Assembly (NCBI GenBank): GCA_948144175.1
Contig: CANXME010000501.1
Location: forward strand, 930,001-994,000
Direction: 5' to 3'
DNA length: 64,000 nucleotides
Origin: Closterium sp. NIES-65
Taxonomy: Eukaryota > Streptophyta > Zygnematophyceae > Desmidiales > Closteriaceae
In this document: piece after piece, positions 44,498 through 55,612 of the stretch
Numbering within the stretch: the first letter of the stretch is position 1
Layout of the letters: each line of letters begins with the position of its first letter
Position numbers and translations under genes: made by a program
The notes under the pieces: model-generated
The model's database searches: none
What the model was told of the DNA's origin: nothing
What the model saw: the letters and a program-made list of their open reading frames with translations, nothing else

Positions 44498-45557
44498 CCA
44501 CGGCGAAGCATCACTGCAACTGCATATAGGTGCATTGAGGTGGAAGCCGAAGCTACCAGTCACCAATATCAAAGGATTAGATTTTATCTTGGGGCGAGAT
44601 TTCCTGAAGCAGTTCAACCCCGAGATCGATTGGGTCAACAGCAAGGTGTGCATCTACAACAACGGGAAACGAGTGGAGCTGCGAAGCTGGACCGATACAG
44701 GGGACATACCTGAAACGACACTGGCACGGTTCGAACAGACGGTGAACAAGAGTAACACGCGTTACCTTGCACTGGTTATGGCAGCAGCAGAGGAGGAGAA
44801 GCCGAGTTCCGAGCTATCTGCAGCAGTGAAAGAGGTCTTGGAGCAGTACAAGGATATAATGCCCGACGACCTACCTGCAGGCGTACCTCCAGCACGCACC
44901 CACGAGCACGAGATCGTGGAGGAACCAGGTGCGAAACCCGTCTCACGTGCACCATACCGACTGAGTCCGACTGAACTGACAGACATGAAAAAACAGATAG
45001 AGTATCTACTGGACAGACAACTCATCCGCCCATCCACCTCTCCCTACGGCGCACCAGTTCTCTTCACTCCAAAACCAGACGGCAGTTTACGGATGTGCAT
45101 CGACTACCGCGCACTGAACAAACAGACAATCAAAAACAAATATCCCATACCGCGCATAGACGACCTACTTGATCAACTGCGTGGAGCAACAGTATTTTCA
45201 AAACTGGACCTACGATCGGGCTACTGGCAGATCAAGATGGCAGACAACTCCGTCCACAAGACAGCGTTCCGTACCAGATACGGCTCCTACGAATACTTGG
45301 TGATGCCGTTCGGACTCTGCAACGCACCAGCAACGTTTCAGGCGGAGATGAATCACATCTTACGACCCCTGCTGGACGAATGCGTGGTGGTGTACCTGGA
45401 CGACATTCTCATCTACTCCAAGAACATGAAGGAGCACGTAGAGCATCTGCGGAAGGTGTTCGAGATCGTGCGGAAAAACAAGTTCTACGTGAAGCTGTCA
45501 AAGAGCGACTTCGCCCTGAAGAAGGTGCAGTTTCTCGGGCACATGGTGAGTGCCGAG
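44498..45557 (+). pseudogene. pol: Gypsy reverse transcriptase block
   Basis: Opens in frame with the gag-protease block once the miniature element is ignored. Protease tail [20 protein letters not shown], then RT with [74 protein letters not shown] and the catalytic [13 protein letters not shown]. It stops after FLGHMVSAE, where Copia D is inserted. Confidence 0.9.
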
Positions 45558-45689
45558 TGTTAGAACATTATAGCTTATGCTTTTGTGTAGGCTATAGTGG
45601 GGTATCCCATAGGGGGTACAACCCAATTACGGTTAGTAATTGTACCCACTTCGCTCATAGTTCATCCCATTCTCGTTCTCATTCTCACA
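45558..45689 (+). repeat. Copia D 5' LTR
   Basis: TGTTAGAACATTATAGC to CATTCTCACA. One early base differs from the 3' LTR (TGTTAG against TGTCAG). Confidence 0.95.
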
Positions 45690-45779
45690 TGGAATCAGAG
45701 CAGGTCCCCTCCTAGGGACTGTTTCTTGGGCCCACCGAAGCGCGCCCCGAGGCGCGCGTTTTTTTTTAGCGACCCGTAG

Positions 45780-46600
45780 TGTCGCCCTCCCCCCCTCCCA
45801 GCGGCCCGTCGCGCCGCCTTTCGGTCGCGGCCCCGCCGCCCTACTCTAGCGGCCCCGCCGCCCTACGTCGCGGCCCCGCCGCCCTACCCTTCGACGGCGC
45901 CACCGCCCTAAGTCGCGGCCCCGCCGCCCTACTTCGACGGCCCCGCCGCCCTACCCTACGTCGCGGCCCCGCCGCCCTACCCCTCGACGGCGCCGCCGCC
46001 CTACGTCGCAGCCCAGCCGCCCTACTTCGACGGCCCCGCCGCCCTACGTCGCGGCCTCGCCGCCCTACTTCGACGGCCCCGCCGCCCTACCCTACGTCGC
46101 GGCCCCGCCGCCCTACCCTTCGACGGAGCCGCCGCCCTACGTAGCGGCCCCGCCGCCCTACTTCGACGGCCCCGCCGCCCTACGTTGCGGCCCCGCCGCC
46201 CTACTTTGACGGCCTCGCCGCCCTACGTCGAGGCCCCGCCGCCCTACCCTACTTCGCGGCCCCGCCGCCCTACGTTGCGGCCCCGCCGTCCTACCCTACA
46301 TCGACGGCCCCGCCGCCCTACTCAGCGGCCCGCCAGCCGCCCTACCCGCGGCCCACCCGCCGCCCGACCGCCGGGTCGCCCAGCCGCTGAGCCGCCGAGC
46401 CGCCCAGCAGCCGACCGCCGAGCCGCCGAGCTGCCGAGCAGCCGGGCCGCCGAGCCGCCCAGCAGCCGAGCAGCCGAGCCGCCCCGCAGCCGAGCCGCCG
46501 AGCACCGAGCCGCCCCGCAGCCGAGCCGCCCAGGAGCCGAGCAGCCGAGCCGCCGAGCAGCCGAGCCGCCCCGCAGCCGAGCCGCCGGCCGCTGAGCTGC
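45780..46600 (+). repeat. GC-rich leader repeats of Copia D
   Basis: First about 20 units around CGGCCCCGCCGCCCTAC, then a GAGCCGCCGAGCAGCC repeat, all between PBS and the gag start at 46705. Same position as the different repeats in Copia A and B. Confidence 0.85.
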
Positions 46601-46704
46601 CCTACTTCCATACGGCCCGTTCTACCCAGCCTGGTGAGCACAGAGCCTTCTTTTTCACTGCGCTGCCCTCACCCTACTGCTTGCACTGCTAGGCGTCTAT
46701 CGTC

Positions 46705-49700
46705 ATGGCTACCCCCAGTGTCCTCGCTTTTTACGCTGAGGGTCGGGCCATTGACTTTGAGGTCTGGGTAGATGACCTCCAGCTGTTCTTACAGTGCGAT
46801 AGGGCAGACGGCATCTCTCTCTCTTTGACCTTACCTCTGGCGCTTCCCCTGCCCCTGCTGCTAATGCTGACCCTACTGTTCGCTCCCAGTGGGCTAGGCG
46901 CGATGCTGCTGCATGTCTTGCTGTGCGTCGCCACCTCCCTACATCTAAGCGTGCGCACTTTAGTCAGTACAAGAGTGCTCAGACCTTGTACGACGCTGTA
47001 GTTGCGCGCTACTCCTCCCCTGCCACTGCTGCACTGAGCCGCCTCATGCTACCCTTCCTCTTCCCTGACCTTGCCGCCTTTCCCACAGTCGCTGATCTCA
47101 TTACGCATCTCCGCACTAGTGACACCCGCTACCGCGCTGCGCTTCCTGCTGACTTCTGCGCCAAGAACCCCCCCCCCCCCATGTACATCACTCTCTACTT
47201 TCTAGTCACCCGCCTCCCCGACTCCCTTCGTGTAGTCCGGGACCACTTCCTCGCGGTCTGTCCCACCACTCTCACAGTCGACACCCTAGAGAAGGCCCTC
47301 CTAGCGGCGGAGAAGAGCATCGTCGCTGTAGGAGCCTCTCGAGGTGGCCCCCGCGCCCCCATCTTTGAGGGGCGTTCTCCTTCCCCTCTCTTGCCCTCTG
47401 TCGCCTCTGCCGCTGCGGCCGACCTCGTTGGTCTTGAGTCGGTCGGTGCGGCGTCTGCCCCTAGCGGGAGACGTCGCCCTGGCAAGGGCAAGGGGGGCAA
47501 GGGAGCGGGTGGGGCTAGCGGGGGCGGTGGCGGTGGAGGTGGAGGCGGCGGAGGGAGTGGGAGTGGCGGTGGAGGAGGTGGCGGGGGTGGGGGTGCTAGT
47601 GGCAGCAGTGGTGGCGGAGGCGGCATCGGCGGCGGCGGTACCGGCGGGGGTGGCGGCGGTGGCGGAGGTGGAGGAGGTGGAGGAGGAGGTGGTGGAGGTG
47701 GTCGGAGTGGCACTTCACAGCGGAGCGGCACTGGGGGTGGTCAGCGCCAGCAGCAGCAGTAGCAGCGTTCTCGCAACGTCCCCACCCCTCAGCAGCTCCG
47801 TGAGTGGTACACGCAGCGTAAGCGTGGTGGGGGACTTGGTCCCTGCACCTACGTCCTTCGCACCGGCGACCGCGCGGGTGAGCAGTGTGGGGGTGCCCAT
47901 CCCACCCAGCACTGTTTTGGCCGCCTGACGGACGCTTGGCGTCAGCAGTTTCCGGAGGCCACGGAGATCCCCCGCTGGGGAGAGCTGTCTAGGGCTGGCG
48001 TGGCTATCTTTGATCTTGACTTTGATGCTATCCTTGCTGCCATGTATGCTGTGACTATTAGTGATGAGGGTGACTGTTACCGGTGTTTCCCGCTCGACCC
48101 GGGCATTGGTACTGCTGCGCTAGGTGCTTGTGAGGCTACTGCTCTAGGTGCCAGTGCGTCTGCGCTCTCAGGTGCTAGTGAGGCTGCGCTCTCAGGTACT
48201 AGTGAGGCTGCGCTCTCAGGTACTGCGTCGGCTTCGGCCTCCCTCACCTTCACACTTGACTCTGGGGCTTCTCGCACCACACTCACGCCGCTTGGTCGGC
48301 CGGTTGCAGTCTCCCTGGCTGACCCCTCTGAGGGTCCTGTCCTAGCTCACTTCTCCACTGTCCTCCCGTGTGCGGCTGCCCCCTCGGGCACCCTGTCGGG
48401 TCTGTACCTCCCCTCGTTTCGACAAACTTGGTGAGTGGTGCTGACCTGGAGGATGCGGGGGTTCACCAGTTTACTCCTGCGAGTCAGCGGGGGACCCACT
48501 GCTCGGACGCCCGCACATGCCGACACCTAGCCACGTTTTCGCGTCGGCCCGGGTCGAGTCTCTACACCCTGACCATTGAGTCTCCTCCAGCCCCTTCGTC
48601 TAGCCAGGTAGCTGCGTCGGGTCAGGTGTTTGCTGCTGCGTCCAGGTCTGGTCCTGAGTCTGCCCCCTGCTCGTGTCGCCTCCTGTCTCATGAGACTCTC
48701 TTGTGGCACCACCGTCTTGGCCACCCCTCCTTGCCTCGTCTTCGGGGCATGGCTTCCCGTGTCCTTGTCTCTGGTCTCCCCCGGTCTCTCCCTCCCCTTC
48801 CTTCTAGGCCAGGACCTTCCTGTGTCCCTTGTGTCGAGGGGCGGCTCTGGGCTGCCCCTCACTCCTCCCAGTTACCCCCGACAGAGGCTCCTCTGCAGAC
48901 GCTTCACATGGACGTGTGGGGCCCGGCCCGCGTCCGTGGACAGGGTCACGAGCGCTACTTCCTGCTGGTGGTTGACGACTACTCGCGTTACACCACAGTC
49001 TTCCCCTTGCGCAGCAAGGGTGATCTCACTGAGGTGTTGATCGACTGGATCCTCGCGGCTCGTCTCAAGCTCAGGAGGAGCTTTGGCTCGGACTTTCCTG
49101 TTCTGCGTCTGCACTCTGACCGAGGCGGATAGTTCTCCTCTGGCCTTCTGCGAGCCTACTGTGGTGCACGAGGCATCCGCCAGACCTTCACGCTTCCGGA
49201 CTCTCTACAGCAAAATGGGATTGCTGAGCGCCGCATTGGCATGGTCATGGACGTCGCTCGTACGTCCATGATGCATGCGGCTGCCCTCCATTTTCTGTGG
49301 CCGTTTGCGGTTCGGTACGCGGCGCATTAGCTCAACCTTCACCCCAGAGTCTCCCGGCCGGAGACCTCCCCAGCTCTGCTGTGGACGGGGAAGGTCGGCG
49401 ATGCGTCTGCGTTCCGTGTCTGGGGATCTCGTGCGTTTGTCCGTGACCTGTCTGCGGACAAGCTGTCCCCTCGTGCTGCTCCCTGTGTCTTCCTAGGCTT
49501 CCCCCCTGACGCCCCAGGGTGGCAGTTCTACCACCCCTCCTCTCGTCGTGTTCTGTCCTCCCAGGACGTCACGTTCGACGAGTAAGTCCCCTTCTACCGC
49601 CTCTTCCCCTACCGCACTCCTTCCCTCCCGCCGCCGCCGCACTTTCTTGTACCAGGTCCCCCCCCGGTAGACCCCCTTCCCCCTCAGGGTCCTGCCCCTT

Positions 49701-52686
49701 CAGGTGTGTCCCAGGTCGATGCAGTCGAGCCGGTCGAGGTTGCTGGTGACTCAGGTACTGCTGGGGGTGCTGCGCCTGGGGGTGCTGACTCTCGGGGTGC
49801 TGAGTCTAGGGGTGCTGAGCCTGGGGGTGCTGAGTCTGGGGTGCTGAGCCTAGGGGTGCTGAGCCTGGGGGTGCTGCCTCTGGGGGTGCTGAGCCTGGGG
49901 GTGCTGACTCTGAGGGTGCTGCGCGCGTGGGTGCTGAGCCTGGGGGTGCTGAGCCTGGGGGTGCTGCGTCTGGGGCTGCTGAGCCTGGAGGTGTGGAGCC
50001 TGCGGCCACAGGACCTCCCCTTGTGGCGTCTGACGGTACTGGGCGTGGAGGTTCTCCGGGTGTTTCGTCTCGGCGGGAGCCACTCTCTCCACAGGAGCTG
50101 CGTGAGTGGTTTGCTCGCCGCTGGAGGCGTACTCCTGGAGCTGGCGCTTCTTCAGCCGCTGAGGGTGCTGGTGCCGCCGGTCCCGGAGCTGCTGGGCCTG
50201 CGGGTCCGCCTGGAGCTGGAGCTGCTGAGGGTATTGGTTCTGAGACTACTACTGTACGTTCTGGTGGTGGTCGTGCTGCGGGTACTGCTGGCGCTACTGG
50301 AGGTCCTGCCGCTGGAGGTGCTTTTGGCGCTGGTGCTGCCGGAGGTGCTGAGGGTGCTGGTGCTGTCCCTGCTGTGTCTGGTGCCGCCGCGCGGCCTCGG
50401 CCGTACTTCCTTCCGCTCCTTCAGCAGGTTCTTGGTCTTCCTCCTCTCTTAGAGGGTCCACCGCCTGTCCAGTCGCAGTCACAGTTAGCGCCGGCCTCCC
50501 CACTGCCTTCTCCGTCTCCGTACACTGGTCCTACTGGTGGTCTTGCTGAGCGTCGTGAGCCTGCGTCTCGTCCTGTGTCGCCTGTTCGTGCTGCTCGCAC
50601 TAGTGGTCGCAGTTCGCGTCAGCGTCCTCCTCCTGTCCCTGGCACGCACCGGATGTCTCAGCGTCCGTCCACTGCTCCTCTGCGTGCCCCTTTGCCCTCT
50701 CCTCCTGAGTCCTCTCTTCCTGCGCTTGCCGACCCTGAGTCGAACTCTCTTCGTGCTGCCAGTCCTACTGTCACGCGTCTCCTTGCTACTGTCGTCACTG
50801 ACCCCTCCTTTGAGTCCACTGCTGCGTCTGCTCTTGTTGCTGAGCTCGTCGACTTCGCTGCTCGCTGTCGTCTAGACTACGCTGCTAGTCTTGTCGCTGA
50901 GTCTGCGTCTGTCTGTCATCCGTCCGTCGGGGGTGAGTGTGCTCTTGGCACGGACGTCCTTGAGGACAGGCAGGAGGAGTTCCAGTGTCTGGCTGCTGCT
51001 TCACCTCATCTCGCGTCTGTACAGCTTGCCCCTGAGGGAGACCCGGATGCACTAGACATCCCGACTCCGCGCTCTTACGCGGAGGCTGTAGAGGGTCCCT
51101 ACTCCTCTCAGTGGCAGGCAGCTATGGATGCAGAGATGGCTTCCTGAAAGTCCACAGGCACCTACGTTGACGAGGTTCCCCCTCCTGGTGCGAACATTGT
51201 CAGTGGGATGTGGATCTTCAGGGTGAAGCGGCCGCCGGGCTCTCCACCTGTCTTCAAGGCGCGGAACGTGGCTCGTGGCTTTAGTCAGCGGCAGGGAGTT
51301 GACTACTTTCAGACCTTCTCTCCCACCCCGAAGATGACCACTCTTCGGGTGCTGCTGCACATAGCCGCTCAGCGCGACTACGAGCTCCACTCTCTTGACT
51401 TCAGCACTGCTTTCTTGCAGGGTAGCCTGCACGAGGAGATCTGGCTGCGCCGTCCACCTGGCTTCACTGGGACTTTCCCTCCTGGCACCCAGTGGAGCCT
51501 CCGACGGCCAGTCTACGGTCTCCGCCAGGCACCACGTGAGTGGCACGACACACTGAGGACTACGCTTGCGGCTCTTGGGTTTGCTCCCTCTACTGCTGAC
51601 CCGTAGTTGTTTCTGCGCACCGACACTTCTTTGCCGCCGCTCTACATCCTTGTGTACGTCGACGACTTGGTCTTTGCCACAGCGGACACTGCTGGACTCA
51701 CCTACGTGAAGTCCGAGCTGCAGAAGAGACACATGTGCACAGACCTGGGTGAACTGCGTAGCTACCTTGGCTTGCAGATCACTCGGGACAGAGCACGCCG
51801 CACCATTACCTTGACTCAGTCACACATGGTGCAGCAGGTCCTTCAGCGCTTCGGCTTCACGTACTCCTCGCCTCAGGCCACTCCTCTGTCTACTCGCCAC
51901 TCGCTCTCAGCTCTGCCTTCGGATGAGTCCGTAGAGTCGAGTGGCCCGTACCCAGAGCTTGTTGGCTGCCTCATGTACCTGATGACCTGCACACGACCTG
52001 ACCTTGCATACCCTCTTAGCATCTTGGCACGCTATGTTGCTCCTGGGAGACACCGAACAGAGCACATGGCTGCAGCGAAGAAAGTGTTGCGCTACTTGTG
52101 CAGTACGTCGGGCATGGGGCTAGTGCTTGGAGGGCGGAGTCCAGTGGTCCTCACTGGGCACGCGGACGCTTCTTGGGCTGACGACCAGGCTACGTAGCGG
52201 TCGTTGCAGGGTTACACCTTCAGCCTTGGTTCCGGCTCTGTTTCATGGCGGGCTACTCGCTCGTCTTCTGTTCTCGGCTCCAGTTGTGAGGCTGAGATCT
52301 ACGCCGGGGCCATGGCTGCTCAGGAGCTTCGCTGACTCACCTACCTGCTGACTGACCTTGGAGAGCCGCCTCGTTCTCCTCCAGTGCTGTACGTAGACAA
52401 CAAGGCCATGCTGGCCTTGTGTCGAGAGCAGCGCCTGGAGCACAGAACGAAGGACATTGCTCTCCGCTACTTTCTTGCTCGTGAGCTGCAGCAGCGTGGT
52501 CAGTTACGACTTGCGTACGTGGCCTCTGAGGCCAACACTGTTGATGTTTTCACCAAGGCACTTCCGCCTTGTGATCATCAGCGTTTCTGTACTCACCTGG
52601 GACTTGTCCCAGTCTTGCCTCACTTGCTCACCTCTTCACCTTACTTGTACTCTTGCATATATATATGCCTGCTCTTGCTTGTTTAG
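46705..52686 (+). pseudogene. gag-pol: Copia D gag-pol, with frameshifts and stops
   Basis: MATPSVLAFYAEGRAIDF starts gag. Frameshifts occur near 46820, 48425 and 49840. Stops include TAG 47760 (Gln run), 49130 (integrase DRGG-stop), 49328 (YAAH-stop, as in Copia B), TGA 51145, TAG 51604, TAG 52195 and TGA 52333. The protease has DSGAS but lacks about six residues just after it. Stretched knuckle CTYVLRTGDRAGEQCGGAH is intact. RT keeps YVDD; RNase H keeps YVDNKAML. Near-identical LTRs with so many coding lesions suggest a defective copy mobilised in trans or rapid decay after insertion. Confidence 0.85.
47515..47735 (+). repeat. Poly-Gly coding tract in Copia D gag
   Basis: GGN-rich simple repeat coding for about 70 Gly with a few Ser/Ala/Thr. 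The same tract is at 36600-36835 in Copia B and a shorter one near 21430-21500 in Copia A. On the minus strand it reads as poly-Pro, which explains the long false ORFs there. Confidence 0.9.
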
Positions 52687-52687
52687 A

Positions 52688-52722
<35 letters not shown>
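52686..52722. repeat. (AT)n microsatellite
   Basis: About 17 uninterrupted AT repeats in the Copia D 3' non-coding region; the matching place in Copia B has only short TATATA stretches (41741-41787). Confidence 0.95.
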
Positions 52723-52725
<3 letters not shown>

Positions 52726-52872
52726 TCCTCCTGCATGTGAACTGGCCTTGTGGCCTTGACCTTGTGCTCAGACTGTGTGGTGACATTGTGATCCACCCTG
52801 AGCTTGCTTTGCTCTGCTTTGCTTGACTGGTCTTGTGACCCCTTGTTCTCTCCCACTTTGCCTATGGGGGTG

Positions 52873-53004
52873 TGTCAGAACATTATAGCTTATGCTTTTG
52901 TGTAGGCTATAGTGGGGTATCCCATAGGGGGTACAACCCAATTAGGGTTAGTACTTGTACCCACTTCGCTCATAGTTCATCCCATTCTCGTTCTCATTCT
53001 CACA
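52873..53004 (+). repeat. Copia D 3' LTR
   Basis: 132 bp, TGTCAGAACATTATAGC to CATTCTCACA, followed by the target duplication CCGAG. Confidence 0.95.
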
Positions 53005-53009
53005 CCGAG

Positions 53010-54427
53010 GGCGTACACGTGGACCCACGGAAGATCGAAGCCGTCAAGAAGTGGAAAGTACCAGAGAACGTGAAGGAGTTACAGCAGTTCTTAGGCTTCG
53101 CCAACTACTACAACAGGTTCGTGCCGCAGTACGCTAAGATAGCAGCGCCACTAACCGACCTACTGAAAAAGGATACGCCCTACAAATGGGATACCCTTCA
53201 TCAGCAAGCCATGGAGCAGCTACAGACAGCACTGACTATAGCGCCAGTACTCATCTTGCCGGATCCAGACAAGGACTACGTGGTGGAAGCAGACGCTAGT
53301 GACCAAGCAGTCGGAGCAGTACTGATGCAGGATCACGGACGCGGTTTGGAGCCCATCGCCTACCTCAGTAAGAAGCTACACGGAGCAGAACTAAACTACC
53401 CCATTCACGACAAGGAAGCCTTAGCGATAGTCATAGCCTTCAAGGCGTGGAGGTGTTACCTAGAGGGAGCCAAGACTACAGTCTATACTGACCACTGCAA
53501 TCTCAAATACCTGAAGTCACAGCCGACACTCTCACGATGACAGGTGCGGTGGGTGGACTTCCTGGAAACTCACTTCCACTACGACATCGTCTACAAGCCC
53601 GGGCTACACAACAAGGCAGACGCATTGAGCCGCCCCGGACATGTAGCAGGCATCCAGCTCGACGGGATGAGCCCTCTGCTCAAGGGTCTATTCCAACATA
53701 GGTACTCCGTGGACGTAGAGATTGCTACAGGACAGACCAAGAAGCTATTACAGTGTGAGAAAGACTTAGCTGTAAGAAAGGGTTCAGGAAAGATCTGGGT
53801 ACCGAATTACGCCCCGCTACGGCAGATCCTATTGGAGGAGTTTCACGACGTACCTTACGCGGGACATTTCGGGAGCAACAAGACGTTAGCAGGGATAGCG
53901 AAGTATTACTACTGGCCCGGGATGGCAGCAGACGTGCAGCAGTTCATCACCTCTTGCGACACGTGCCAGCGGATGAAGAGCAGCAACCAGAAAAAAGCAG
54001 GGTTACTTCAGCCTCTACCCGTACCGGAGCAGCCATGGCAGGTCGTTAGCCTCGACTTCATCACAGAGCTTCCTTCGACCTCACGGGGACATGATTCCAT
54101 CCTCGTGGTGATCGATAAGTTCTCCAAAATGGGTCACTTCATACCGACCAACGCCACAGCTACAGCTGAAGCAACTGCTCGACTCTTCTTCGACCACATC
54201 ATCACCATCCACGGCATCCCCGCTACACTCATCTCAGACAGAGACCCCAAATTCACGAGTAAGTTCTGGAAGGAGCTCATGGGACTGTTGGGGACAAAGC
54301 TTGCAATGTCTTCAGCATACCACCCCCAGACTGACGGACAGACAGAGCGACTCAATCAAGTGGTTGAACAGTTACTGCGCACAGCTTGCAAGGACGACGT
54401 CAGCCACTCGGACACACAGTTACCGAC
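53010..54427 (+). pseudogene. pol: Gypsy RNase H and integrase, 3'-truncated
   Basis: Continues RT with GVHVDPRKIEAVKKWKVP and LQQFLGFANYYNRFV. RNase H follows (VVEADASDQAVGAVLMQD, DHCNLKYLK). A TGA at 53538 stands in LSR-stop-QVRWVDFL. Integrase has the HHCC region (HFGSNKTLAG ... CDTCQRMK) and the DDE core (SLDFITELP, ISDRDPKFTS, HPQTDGQTERLNQ). It ends at LPTLEF where reverse Copia sequence begins. Confidence 0.85.
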
Positions 54428-54901
54428 CCTAGAGTTTAGGGCACCGTCGCGCACCACAGGGCACTTGACGGGCAGTTTAGGGCACCGTCGCATGCCACGG
54501 GGCGCACGACGAGCAGGGCACCGTCGCGTGCCACGGGGCGCACGACGGGCAGGTTTAGGGCACCGTCGTGGGCCACGGGGCGCACGACGGGCAGGGCACC
54601 GTCGCGTGCCACGGGGCGCACGACGGGCAGAGAAGATGTCACTCGCCACCCGGGGGCGGGACAGGACGAAAATCGCCACGCGCCTGAGGCGCGCGACCGG
54701 AAAAACAGCAGCGGAAGCATAAGGCGGGCCCACAGGCCAGGACGTAACTCGCTCTAATGCCATGAGAAAATTAGTAGGAAAGTTTAGAATGAAGAAGAGG
54801 GGGTTCACTAGAAAGCACCAGGATACATATAGGAAACCCTAAGGGGTTGTACTCGCTATAGAGTACCCCACTGCAGGCTAGAGAACAATAACATTCTGAC
54901 A
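54428..54901 (-). mobile_element. Reverse-oriented Copia 5' fragment
   Basis: On the minus strand: LTR 54901-54763 (139 bp, TGTCAGAATG to TTTTCTCA; related to the Copia B/D LTRs by the shared GTGGGGTA and GTACAACCC words). PBS TGGCATTAGAGC is at 54762-54751, then a GC-rich leader with about five units containing CCGTCGTGCGCCCCGTGGC down to about 54430. No gag reached. It truncates the gypsy element. Confidence 0.75.
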
Positions 54902-55600
54902 CCATCCGCATTCGCTATTCGTCAACCACATTCTCGAAGGTAGATTCTGCTCACCGTGATCAATATCATGTTATTGTTTTTGTCTAATTCAGCTTTCCTT
55001 CTTGCTCTTTGCATTTTTTGACCTCCAAGCAAGTTCTGATTTTGTGATCTTGACTTGTGCAGAATGGACCTAACGCTACTGCACAGAATGGATCTTGAAC
55101 TTCAAGATGCTGCTGAAGTTGGTGATGCGGCTGAAGTTGGTGATGCTGCTGAAGTTGATGCGGTGCTGCTGCAGTTGAAGTGATGCAGTTGAAGTTGAAA
55201 ATCTGCAACTCCTTGCCATCCGCCACCCCCCATCCAACACTCGACACCTGCCATCCACCATCCGCAGGTCCTCCAATCTGAAATTTAAAGTAAGAATTTT
55301 CTTTTTGCTGCTACGTCATGCCTAAGTTGAATTTCTTTTGTTGCTCTTTATTTGCCTCTAAGATTCTTCTTTTTAGCTTCGTTGCAAGTACTGATTTTGG
55401 GTTCTTGACTTGTGCAGGAAGGGAGCTGCTGCTACAAACTGAAGTGATGCGGCTGAAGTTGGTGATGCTGCTGAAGTTTGTGATCCTGGTGGAGTTGAAG
55501 CGGTGCTGCTGCAATTGAAGTGCTGCAGCTGGAGTTGAAGAGAATGAGCTCCCTGCCATCGGCCACCCTCCATCCAACACTCAACATACTCCCTGCCGGC
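54902..55600. other. Duplicated non-coding or exon-derived segment
   Basis: Segments about 55030-55275 and 55385-55620 are tandem relatives. Both contain TTGACTTGTGCAG, then GCTGAAGTTGGTGATGCTGC, then a CCATCCAACACTC block. The repeated TGTGCAG looks like a splice acceptor, so this may be a duplicated host exon. No protein family recognised. Confidence 0.5.
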
Positions 55601-55612
55601 GGCCTCGGTCCT

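Larger units (their letters stand above)
45558..53004 (+). mobile_element. Copia D: complete but coding-dead element, 7,447 bp, inside gypsy pol
   Basis: LTRs 45558-45689 and 52873-53004 (132 bp each, few differences), flanked by CCGAG (45553-45557 and 53005-53009). PBS TGGAATCAGAGCAGG starts at 45690 and PPT TATGGGGGTG is at 52863-52872. Coding region 46705-52686 is strongly damaged. Same family as Copia B. Confidence 0.95.
34195..54427 (+). mobile_element. Ty3/gypsy element, broken up by nested insertions
   Basis: Pieces: putative 5' LTR 34195-34582 and leader to about 34945, gag-protease 42067-43909, end of protease and RT 44492-45557, RNase H-integrase 53005-54427. Copia B, a miniature LTR element and Copia D lie between them. 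PR-RT-RH-IN order is that of Ty3/gypsy. The 3' part is lost where the reverse Copia fragment starts (about 54428). Assignment of the 34195 LTR to this element is by position and by its adjoining PBS, not by a matching 3' LTR, which is absent. Confidence 0.75.

Noticed and set aside
54436..54808. Arg/Pro-rich ORFs near the gypsy 3' end
   Set aside because: They translate the GC-rich leader repeat of the reverse Copia fragment.
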